In this document: one piece after another, positions 7,195-14,648 of the stretch | How the letters are laid out: every line of letters begins with the position of its first letter | Position numbering within the stretch: position 1 is the stretch's first letter | Assembly (NCBI GenBank): GCA_023426145.1 | Contig: JAFABG010000036.1 | Location: forward strand, 43,161 to 107,160 | Direction: 5' to 3' | Length of the DNA stretch: 64,000 bases | Source of the DNA: Bacteroidota bacterium | GTDB taxonomy: Bacteria; Bacteroidota; Bacteroidia; Bacteroidales; Bacteroidaceae | The notes under the pieces: generated by a model | Databases searched by the model: none | Told to the model about the DNA's origin: nothing | Seen by the model: the letters and a program-made list of their open reading frames with translations, nothing else | Translations under genes and position numbers: made by a program

Positions 7195-8994
7195 TTATTT
7201 CTTTCCTTCCAACTGTTCTTTCAAAGCAGCTAAAGCGTCGATATCGCCTAGCGTAGTTGAAGCAGCTTGGTTTTGAATAGCAGGTGCTTCTTCTCTCTTG
7301 CTAGTAGAAGCTTTCTTTGCACCAGCAGCAGCTTTCTTTTCAGCTCTTTCTTCAGCTTTAGCTACATCTTCAAAAATACGGCTGTGAGACAAGATGATTC
7401 TCTTAGCATCTTTATTGAATTCAATTACTTTGAACTCAAGTTTCTCATCCAACTGAGCTTGTGAGCCATCTTCTTTAACAAGGTGTTTTGGAGTTGCAAA
7501 ACCTTCTACACCGTAAGGAAGAGCCACAACAGCACCCTTATCAAGCATTTCGATGATAGTTCCTTCGTGTACAGAACCTACAGTAAATACTGTTTCAAAT
7601 ACATCCCAAGGATTTTCTTCAAGTTGCTTGTGGCCAAGGCTCAAGCGACGGTTTTCTTTGTCGATTTCCAATACTTGTACCTCGATGTCAGCACCAATCT
7701 GAGTAAATTCTGATGGGTGTTTAACTTTCTTAGTCCAAGACAAGTCAGAGATGTGAATCAAGCCGTCAACACCTTCTTCAATTTCAACGAATACACCGAA
7801 GTTAGTGAAGTTACGAACTTTTGCAGTATGCTTAGAGTTTACAGGATACTTCTCTTCGATAGTTTCCCAAGGATCTTGTTTCAATTGTTTGATACCCAAA
7901 GACATCTTACGTTCTTCACGATCCAAAGTCAATACAACTGCTTCTACTTCGTCACCAACTTTCATAAAGTCTTGAGCAGAACGCAAGTGTTGGCTCCAAG
8001 ACATTTCTGATACGTGGATCAAACCTTCAACACCGGCAGCAATTTCGATAAATGCACCGTAGTCAGCCATAACAACAACTTTACCTTTAACCTTGTCGCC
8101 AACCTTTAAGTTAGGATCAAGTGCATCCCATGGATGTGGAGTAAGTTGTTTCAATCCAAGAGCAATACGTTTCTTTTCGTCATCGAAGTCAAGGATAACA
8201 ACGTTAAGCTTCTGATCCAATTCAACCACTTCTTTAGGATCGCTAACACGTCCCCAAGAAAGGTCAGTAATATGAATCAAACCGTCTACGCCACCCAAGT
8301 CGATGAATACACCGTAAGAGGTGATATTCTTAACAGTTCCTTCAAGAACCTGTCCTTTTTCAAGTTTACCGATAATTTCTTTCTTCTGTTGTTCCAACTC
8401 AGCTTCAATAAGAGCCTTATGAGAAACAACAACGTTTTTGAATTCCTGGTTAATTTTAACCACTTTGAATTCCATAGTTTTGCCAACGAATACATCATAG
8501 TCACGGATAGGCTTAACGTCAATCTGAGAACCTGGCAAGAATGCTTCGATTCCAAATACGTCAACGATCATACCGCCCTTAGTACGACATTTGATGTAAC
8601 CCTTGATAATTTCTTCATTTTCCAAAGCTGCGTTAACACGATCCCAAGAGCGAGTTGCACGAGCTTTTCTGTGAGACAAAACAAGTTGACCTTTTTTGTC
8701 TTCTTGGTTTTCGATGTATACTTCTACAGTATCACCAATTTTAAGATCTGGATTATAACGGAATTCATTCAAAGGAATGATACCATCAGATTTATAACCG
8801 ATGTTCACAACTACTTCACGCTTGTTCATTGCGATTACGGTTCCATCAACAACCTCACGGTCATTAACTTTGTTAAGCGTACCGTCGTAAGCTTTTTCTA
8901 GTTCTTCGTGGCTAGCGCTTGTTACAGCTTCACCGTTTTCATAAGCATCCCAGTTGAAATCTTCAATAGGAGCTACGTTCTTTAAGTTTTCCAT
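7195..8994 (-). CDS. rpsA: 30S ribosomal protein S1
   Basis: 599 residues with six S1 (OB-fold RNA-binding) repeats. The first two are degenerate (DREVVDGTVIAMNKREVVV; EEIIKGYIKCRTKGGMIVDV), three to five are classical (EGTVKNITSYGVFIDLGGVDG, KVVVMADYGAFIEI, KVRNFTNFGVFVEI), and the sixth is weaker (EGTIIEMLDKGAVVALPYG). The C-terminus is a lysine/alanine-rich tail. It binds mRNA at the 30S subunit to help start translation on weak ribosome binding sites, which fits the AT-rich leaders seen in this window. It stands alone, with its own promoter and terminator. Confidence 0.97.
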   Translation of the reverse strand: MENLKNVAPIEDFNWDAYENGEAVTSASHEELEKAYDGTLNKVNDREVVDGTVIAMNKREVVVNIGYKSDGIIPLNEFRYNPDLKIGDTVEVYIENQEDKKGQLVLSHRKARATRSWDRVNAALENEEIIKGYIKCRTKGGMIVDVFGIEAFLPGSQIDVKPIRDYDVFVGKTMEFKVVKINQEFKNVVVSHKALIEAELEQQKKEIIGKLEKGQVLEGTVKNITSYGVFIDLGGVDGLIHITDLSWGRVSDPKEVVELDQKLNVVILDFDDEKKRIALGLKQLTPHPWDALDPNLKVGDKVKGKVVVMADYGAFIEIAAGVEGLIHVSEMSWSQHLRSAQDFMKVGDEVEAVVLTLDREERKMSLGIKQLKQDPWETIEEKYPVNSKHTAKVRNFTNFGVFVEIEEGVDGLIHISDLSWTKKVKHPSEFTQIGADIEVQVLEIDKENRRLSLGHKQLEENPWDVFETVFTVGSVHEGTIIEMLDKGAVVALPYGVEGFATPKHLVKEDGSQAQLDEKLEFKVIEFNKDAKRIILSHSRIFEDVAKAEERAEKKAAAGAKKASTSKREEAPAIQNQAASTTLGDIDALAALKEQLEGKK

Positions 8995-9056
8995 TAATAA
9001 ATAAATTGTTTAATACTTTAATTAAATAAGACATTATATTATCTATAAATCGGCCG

Positions 9057-9087
9057 CAAAGGTAGGAATATTTTCTTGATTAACAAA
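9057..9087 (-). promoter_or_regulatory. rpsA promoter
   Basis: On minus the -7 box is TACCTTTG (9057-9064) and a TTTG-like -33 box lies at about 9084-9087, 19 bases apart, the Bacteroidetes spacing. The leader to the rpsA ATG is about 55 bases. Confidence 0.75.
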
Positions 9088-9090
9088 AGA

Positions 9091-9192
9091 ATGGCTAAAG
9101 AAAAGATGGTAGCATTCACATTTTTACTGCCTGACCATGTAATGGATAAACTTCAAAAACAGAGTTCTAATTCGACGTCGAAGGCTAATTAA
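9091..9192 (+). CDS. possible 33-residue small protein
   Basis: An ATG-started frame of 34 codons including the stop: MAKEKMVAFTFLLPDH, then VMDKLQKQSS and a short polar tail. The pattern of a strand followed by a helix recalls the front of ribbon-helix-helix-type proteins but is too short to assign. It runs opposite to the rpsA promoter, only 4 bases from its -33 box. There is no strong ribosome binding site. Real gene or remnant cannot be decided from one sequence. Confidence 0.25.
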   Translation: MAKEKMVAFTFLLPDHVMDKLQKQSSNSTSKAN

Positions 9193-9237
9193 TCTGATAT
9201 ATTGGGAAAGACAATGTGAAGTCCTATAAAAAAACAG

Positions 9238-11424
9238 TTATCTATTAAACAACTCAAAAGTGAACTTACATCCCACACCACTAAATTTCCAGTTTTCACT
9301 ACTAACAAAAACCCCCACATCAAAGACATGCGTGCCAATACCATAGCCTGCTTCAATATAAGGTTGTAGATGGGGCATAGAAAGTGCACTTATATAAAGA
9401 CGTTCGTTCTGTACATAACGAGTATATTTCATTAAATGCCGTAAAAATAGAAAAGGAGCTTCATAAGTAAAATGTCCACGTACATAGCGACGTGAAGAGT
9501 TATACCAACGACCATCAAGCACCTGAAAAACGCCACCAATTTCATCATTCCAACCTACAGGAAGATTATGACGCGCAAAATTAGCAAAATCCACAAAATA
9601 GAGCTCTTTTTGATTAGTAAACATACCAAAGCCAAAACGATAATAAACATTTCTCATCAAACCCATTTGAATTCGGTGCTGCAAATCGAATTCTACTCTT
9701 TCATATTGTCCTGTACTTTTAAAAACTCCTTCTACCCCACGTTCGTAGTCAACAGAAAATGTCGGATAAGCAGACCGCAAATTCATTTTACGCTTTCCAT
9801 TCATATAATAATAAAGAGCAGGAGTCCATTCAACACGAATACGAGGAGCAAAACTAATATATGTATTTCTGAATCGCTCCATAAAATCAGGAGGAGGCAT
9901 CGGATAATCACCCGTAACTACAAAGCTAGATTTCTCTACGGCCGTTCTTTTGTGAGCAGAAAATCCTAAACTAATGTCCAAACCATTAAAAACTTCAATA
10001 CTATGCCGAAAATTTAAATATAAGTCCTTAAAATAATCTAGATGGATCAAATTAAAATTAAATATACTATCAGGCATTGCTTTTAGTTCATCAAGCATCC
10101 TACTACTATAAATACGGTTACCATTTCCAATACTTAAACGAAAGAATCCCCTCTTCTGAGGCCAATATTCAAAATCAGCATTTAAAGACCAATAAAACTC
10201 TTTCCTAGTAAAGTTATAACCAAACTTAGGAACTATTCGTAACCACTTATCCCCTCGAAAGATTTGGTTATAACGAAAATCCTGTCTATAAGATAGCCCG
10301 TTGCTTCCACTATAACTAAATAATAACGGATTAATAAAAGGCGAAAAGCGAACACTTCCTACATTAGACAAATTAAACTTATAATCCTCAACCATAAGAT
10401 CCCCCATAGTCCCCCAAAAAACCTGACTTTTTGTTTTATGGTCAAACATTACCGTATCTTTTCTAAATCTATAATCTTGATACAATTGTTTCTCACTTGC
10501 GTTTAAAGGGATAGGACGTAACACCCCAAAAGTTGAAGCTTCCGTTTTATAAGCATTGGTATCGCACTGCAAAGAAAACGATTCGGAAAGATTGTATTTT
10601 TTAGGCTCTTTCTTTCTCACTTTTTGTTCTTTCAATTCGATAGACTTATAATCTAAGAAAGCTGTATAATTGCAGTTTACTTTATTCCCTAAAAATTTAA
10701 AAAGAGCTTCTACATTATAACAAACAGGAAGAAATTCATTATTCTTACCGACATCCCCCATTTTAATCCAACAGGTAAATGTGATTAACTCCGAACGACC
10801 CGAAAAACGTATTTCTCTAACACTCCAAACATTACTACTAACCACCATGTACCCCCCCACCAATTGATCACTCTTTGTTCTAGGAATAAAACGAATACGA
10901 TAATCAAGGTTATTAGGATCCCCCATAACACTGTCTATTTGAAATTTATAAAATTTCTGCGCATTTTCAGCAAGTGGCGACAACAGACGCTCATCGTTAA
11001 GAAGAGAAGAAGAGTAAATATTAACATTAAAATACTCCAAAAGTCCAGGTATCCCTCTATTGCCTCTTATCGTTCCTTGGGAAGCCTTCACCTTTTGGTC
11101 ATAAATATTTGGAGCTGTAAAATGTAAATCGCTATAAGTCTCGAGTAAATATTCACGCACACCCTTCTGCAAACGAAACATAGAAGGTACATAACGAAGA
11201 ATAAAATTCTTTTTTTGAATATTCATCTTGCCCTTAATATATAAATTGGCACGGTAATCACTAACAAGAGTCTGATAAGAAGGTGCAAAGATCATGACTC
11301 TCTCAAGAATAGAATCAGCCGAGATATACTGATTAGTGTTAGGATTAAGGATATGATTTGCTACCCCCTTTAGCTGAAAAGAGAGCAAACAAAGTACACT
11401 TACAATCAATATCTTATAGTTCAA
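9238..11424 (-). CDS. DUF5686-family outer-membrane protein
   Basis: Start placed at a TTG at 11424: an AAGGAG (plus 11434-11439) lies 9 bases before it and the product then opens with a signal peptide (MNYKILIVSVLCLLSFQLKGV). The longer frame back to 11454 would begin inside the -7 box. About 728 residues. SADSILERVMIFAPSYQTLVSDYRANLYIKG near the front and a long series of amphipathic beta-strands ending in an aromatic segment (KFSGVGCKFTFELFNR) fit the DUF5686 barrel family. Many members carry an N-terminal carboxypeptidase-regulatory domain; it is absent here. Function unknown, likely outer-membrane. It stands alone between rpsA and the Crp/Fnr gene. Confidence 0.75.
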   Translation of the reverse strand: MNYKILIVSVLCLLSFQLKGVANHILNPNTNQYISADSILERVMIFAPSYQTLVSDYRANLYIKGKMNIQKKNFILRYVPSMFRLQKGVREYLLETYSDLHFTAPNIYDQKVKASQGTIRGNRGIPGLLEYFNVNIYSSSLLNDERLLSPLAENAQKFYKFQIDSVMGDPNNLDYRIRFIPRTKSDQLVGGYMVVSSNVWSVREIRFSGRSELITFTCWIKMGDVGKNNEFLPVCYNVEALFKFLGNKVNCNYTAFLDYKSIELKEQKVRKKEPKKYNLSESFSLQCDTNAYKTEASTFGVLRPIPLNASEKQLYQDYRFRKDTVMFDHKTKSQVFWGTMGDLMVEDYKFNLSNVGSVRFSPFINPLLFSYSGSNGLSYRQDFRYNQIFRGDKWLRIVPKFGYNFTRKEFYWSLNADFEYWPQKRGFFRLSIGNGNRIYSSRMLDELKAMPDSIFNFNLIHLDYFKDLYLNFRHSIEVFNGLDISLGFSAHKRTAVEKSSFVVTGDYPMPPPDFMERFRNTYISFAPRIRVEWTPALYYYMNGKRKMNLRSAYPTFSVDYERGVEGVFKSTGQYERVEFDLQHRIQMGLMRNVYYRFGFGMFTNQKELYFVDFANFARHNLPVGWNDEIGGVFQVLDGRWYNSSRRYVRGHFTYEAPFLFLRHLMKYTRYVQNERLYISALSMPHLQPYIEAGYGIGTHVFDVGVFVSSENWKFSGVGCKFTFELFNR

Positions 11425-11451
11425 AAGCCATATCTCCTTATATATCGTAGG

Positions 11452-11459
11452 CAAATATA
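11452..11459 (-). promoter_or_regulatory. promoter of the DUF5686 gene
   Basis: CAAATATA on plus reads TATATTTG on minus, a perfect -7 box. Transcription would begin near 11445, so any start codon upstream of that is excluded; this supports the TTG start at 11424. Confidence 0.7.
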
Positions 11460-12018
11460 AAAAAGAATATTGAAAAGCAAGAGAATGAAATCATAAAAAG
11501 GATCATAAATGACATTCATTCTAAGAAAATCTCAAATATTGTAATAACAGGCAAGTAATAAAGCAAATCTCAGACGATATTTAAAATACAAAATATTAAA
11601 AAGCATTTGAAGCACATCCAAAAAATTATAGTTAGAATCCATAGAATATTTATTCCACAATAATATTTTTATTGCATATAATTACAGTTTTCATAAACAA
11701 GAGCAAGTTATATAATGTTGCAAATATTCGCTTTTATCAAAGAAATAATTCTGAAAATCAATTAAGTAAAAGAGCCTACCTACCTAGAAGAATACCCAAT
11801 AAAAATTGTATTATAGACGAAGATCACTTACGTAACTACATTTATGTAATCAGTTATTCTATAGAATATATATAAATACAAGAATACAATAAAATATGTA
11901 CGTATACGAAATACAAGGAACTATCATCCACTAAATAAAAAGCTTCAGAGATAATATGAAAGAACTGACTTTTGTGCAATCTTTTTATAGTTTCGTTCAT
12001 TTTCTCAATTTTTCTTTC
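11460..12018. other. AT-rich gene-free region
   Basis: About 560 bases of very AT-rich sequence. Short open frames occur on both strands (for example plus 11672-11875) but their translations are low-complexity, rich in isoleucine, tyrosine and asparagine, with no family resemblance. No RNA gene or repeat unit recognised. Confidence 0.55.
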
Positions 12019-12026
12019 TACTTTTG
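12019..12026 (+). promoter_or_regulatory. promoter of the Crp/Fnr gene
   Basis: TACTTTTG matches the -7 box; TTTCG near 11991 is a weak -33 candidate. Predicted transcription start about 12033, giving a leader near 20 bases before the ATG at 12055. Confidence 0.6.
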
Positions 12027-12040
12027 TGCTATATAACACA
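12025..12040. promoter_or_regulatory. CRP-like operator
   Basis: TGTG-N8-CACA with a TATATA core, the same half-sites and spacing as the E. coli CRP consensus. It overlaps the end of the -7 box and the predicted transcription start, the position expected for repression, so the Crp/Fnr protein encoded next may repress itself. Confidence 0.5.
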
Positions 12041-12054
12041 GTTTTGTAGCACCC

Positions 12055-12756
12055 ATGGTAAAAATGAATATGTCAGACATTGATATTTCGGAACCGCTTT
12101 CCGATATGATTGCTCCTTTGAACAGCGAACAAAGAGAGTTTCTGATGAATAATTATACAATACACACCTACAAAAAAAATGAAACCATCTATTGCGAAGG
12201 AGAAACACCGTCTCATTTAATGTGCTTAATAAGCGGAAAAATTAAAATATTCAAAGATGGCGTAGGAGGTAGAAGTCAAATTATCCGCATGATTAAACCG
12301 CGAGAATACTTTGCATATCGAGCCTATTTTGCCAAGCAAGATTTCGTAACCGCCGCTGCTGCTTTCGAACCATCTGTTGTTTGCTTAATTCCGATGCATG
12401 CGATTGTCTCGCTAATCACTCAGAACAATGACTTAGCTCTGTTTTTTATCCGACAATTATCCATTGATCTTGGAATCTCAGATGAACGTACAGTTAACCT
12501 GACGCAAAAACACATTCGAGGCAGACTAGCCGAATCTCTAATCTTCCTCAAAGAAAGCTACGGCTTAGAAGAAGACGGATCTACTTTAAGTATTTATCTT
12601 TCTCGTGAAGATCTAGCTAACTTATCAAATATGACTACCTCAAATGCGATCCGTACATTGTCGCAATTTGCCACTGAACGATTAATAACAATTGACGGAA
12701 GGAAAATTAGAATTATCGAAGAGGAAAAATTAAAGAAAATAAGCAAAATTGGATAA
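12055..12756 (+). CDS. Crp/Fnr-family transcriptional regulator
   Basis: 233 residues. An N-terminal cyclic-nucleotide-binding-type beta-barrel is seen (YKKNETIYCEGETPSHLMCLISGKIKIF, around 40-70), then the dimer helix and a C-terminal winged helix-turn-helix (SREDLANLSNMTTSNAIRTLSQFATERLI, about 180-208). No FNR-type cluster of N-terminal cysteines, so not an obvious oxygen sensor; the effector is unknown. In-frame ATGs also exist at 12064 and 12070. It stands alone with its own promoter and a CRP-like site over that promoter. Confidence 0.9.
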   Translation: MVKMNMSDIDISEPLSDMIAPLNSEQREFLMNNYTIHTYKKNETIYCEGETPSHLMCLISGKIKIFKDGVGGRSQIIRMIKPREYFAYRAYFAKQDFVTAAAAFEPSVVCLIPMHAIVSLITQNNDLALFFIRQLSIDLGISDERTVNLTQKHIRGRLAESLIFLKESYGLEEDGSTLSIYLSREDLANLSNMTTSNAIRTLSQFATERLITIDGRKIRIIEEEKLKKISKIG

Positions 12757-12935
12757 TCCTTATCCCTTACAAATATTTCATAACCAACGATTCAAAAAAG
12801 CTCTGCTGATTTAGTTCTAGAAAACACCTAACTTTTTAGCTTATACCGTTATTATTCTGAATTGAAGGATAAAATTAATTCATTCAGCTAATATAAATCA
12901 GCAAAATAAAGTGTTGCATAAACCAATAAATACAT

Positions 12936-12975
12936 AAAAAGAAGAGTGCATTAAATTTAATGCACTCTTCTTTTT
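12936..12975. terminator. 40-bp palindromic bidirectional terminator
   Basis: Perfectly complementary halves around TTAAATTTAA (12951-12960), with AAGAAGAGTGCA arms and A/T-tracts at both ends. It serves the convergent Crp/Fnr gene and trxB. Confidence 0.85.
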
Positions 12976-12996
12976 TATAAATGATTTATATTTATC

Positions 12997-13947
12997 CTAA
13001 ATAAATCCTTTTGCTGACAAGAAACGTTCAGCTTCTATAGCTGCTTTACATCCACTTCCTGCAGCTGTTATCGCTTGACGATAGTGTGAGTCAGCAACAT
13101 CACCAGCAGCAAATACACCTGGAACTTTCGTACGAGGACTATCTCCATCAGTAATAATATAACCAACCTCATCCGTATCAATAAAATCTTTAAAAATATC
13201 CGAATTGGGTTTATGCCCAATAGCTAGAAAGAAACCATCAATCGGCAAACTGTAACGCTCTTCGTTAGCCTCACCCAAACGCTTCACCAACTTCATCCCT
13301 TCTACTCCATTATCACCAAATAAACCCTCTACATTATGCTCAAAAAGAACTTCAATCTTTTCATGCTTCATCACGCGTTCCTGCATGATTTTTGAAGCAC
13401 GAAGATTTGATTTACGCACAACAAGGTAAACCTTAGATGCCAAACCAGCAAGATAAATAGCCTCTTCACAAGCAGTGTCACCACCACCAACTACTGCAAC
13501 TACTTTTTTTCTATAGAAAAATCCGTCACATGTAGCACAAGCACTTACCCCCATTCCAGCATATTTCTTTTCATCATCAAGACCTAGGTATTTAGCAGTA
13601 GCACCTGTAGAAATAATCAACGTTTCTGCTTGAATGACCTTTTCGCCATCAATCGTTATTTTGTAAGGTGCTTCACTAAGATCTGAAGCAGTAGCAATAC
13701 CAAAACGAACATCAGCTCCAAAACGAACAGCTTGAGCACGCAAATCTTCCATCAACTGTGGTCCGCTGATTCCCTCTGGGTAACCAGGAAAGTTCTCAAC
13801 ATCTGTTGTCGTAGTTAACTGACCTCCAGGTTGTAAACCTTCGTACAAAACTGGTTCTAGATTAGCACGTCCTGCATAAATAGCCGCCGTATAACCGGCA
13901 GGTCCTGAGCCTATTATTAGGCATTTAACTTTTTCTATTTCAGCCAT
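12997..13947 (-). CDS. trxB: thioredoxin-disulfide reductase
   Basis: 316 residues, the usual length. FAD-binding GSGPAG at 13-18, redox-active CATC at 137-140, the NADPH-binding GGGDTACEEA stretch shortly after, and a C-terminal FAAGDVAD motif for FAD. It passes electrons from NADPH to thioredoxin in the cytoplasm. Last gene of a minus-strand run ftsK-lolA-trxB, 38 bases after the lolA-like gene. Confidence 0.96.
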   Translation of the reverse strand: MAEIEKVKCLIIGSGPAGYTAAIYAGRANLEPVLYEGLQPGGQLTTTTDVENFPGYPEGISGPQLMEDLRAQAVRFGADVRFGIATASDLSEAPYKITIDGEKVIQAETLIISTGATAKYLGLDDEKKYAGMGVSACATCDGFFYRKKVVAVVGGGDTACEEAIYLAGLASKVYLVVRKSNLRASKIMQERVMKHEKIEVLFEHNVEGLFGDNGVEGMKLVKRLGEANEERYSLPIDGFFLAIGHKPNSDIFKDFIDTDEVGYIITDGDSPRTKVPGVFAAGDVADSHYRQAITAAGSGCKAAIEAERFLSAKGFI

Positions 13948-13985
13948 TTAATTATAATTTTATCATTTTTTATTATAAATATATT

Positions 13986-14630
13986 CTACCTTAAATCTAT
14001 AATTTCCGCTGTTTGATAATTTTTCTTATTAAAAACAAACGTACTATTTGCATATTGCAAACCTTTCTGATAATGAGTCACAGTAATTTCGTTAAACGTA
14101 TTTTGTCCCCGCTGTCTCAGTTTAATATAAAGAGGCTCATAAGTGTTTTTAGTCACATAAAGAACTATATGATCAAAGTCAACTTTTTTGTTCTTAGATG
14201 TTAGTATCACTTCCCAAATCGGTTTCCCTTGAAAAACATTAGTAGAACCTAGCTGATAATTATAATTTCTTTTCCCTATATACAAGAACGAATATGGATT
14301 TATCTGTTGGAGCTCGTCTGAAGTCGGATTACTAACATTAACTTCATCATTCCTCGTTATATAACTCCACTGAGTTTTGCCATCAAACCAAGTAGTCATC
14401 TCAGAAGTTTTCAGCATAAATTTATCACCATTCAACATAATAGTACCATTCTCGCTTCCTTGAAGATGTCCATTAGTAATAACCTTCAACATAAAATCGG
14501 CTTTAATACCATTGGCTTTTTGGAAAGCTTCAGTAGTCTTATCAAAAACTATCTTTGCCCGCAATTGCTGCTGAGCAATCACAGGCAAAGATAGTAAAGC
14601 TATAAAAACAGCAAAAATGTATTTTTTCAT
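13986..14630 (-). CDS. LolA-like lipoprotein carrier
   Basis: 214 residues with a signal peptide (MKKYIFAVFIALLSLPVIAQ). The mature part follows the LolA/DUF4292 pattern of a one-sided beta-sheet: KADFMLKVITNGHLQGSENGTIMLNGDKFML, then FDGKTQWSYI and NPTSDELQQINPYSFL. LolA carries lipoproteins across the periplasm to the outer membrane. The position directly after ftsK is common in Bacteroides. Sequence identity to proteobacterial LolA is low, so the carrier role is taken from the family. Confidence 0.85.
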   Translation of the reverse strand: MKKYIFAVFIALLSLPVIAQQQLRAKIVFDKTTEAFQKANGIKADFMLKVITNGHLQGSENGTIMLNGDKFMLKTSEMTTWFDGKTQWSYITRNDEVNVSNPTSDELQQINPYSFLYIGKRNYNYQLGSTNVFQGKPIWEVILTSKNKKVDFDHIVLYVTKNTYEPLYIKLRQRGQNTFNEITVTHYQKGLQYANSTFVFNKKNYQTAEIIDLR

Positions 14631-14648
14631 TTTGTAATAAACGAGTTT

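Noticed and set aside
8134..8901. Long open frame (255 codons) antisense to rpsA
   Set aside because: Its translation has no family resemblance and the opposite frame encodes intact S1 repeats; it is a by-product of rpsA codon use.
11672..11875. 67-residue frame in the AT-rich spacer before the Crp/Fnr gene
   Set aside because: Low-complexity composition, TTG start, no ribosome binding site, no recognisable pattern.
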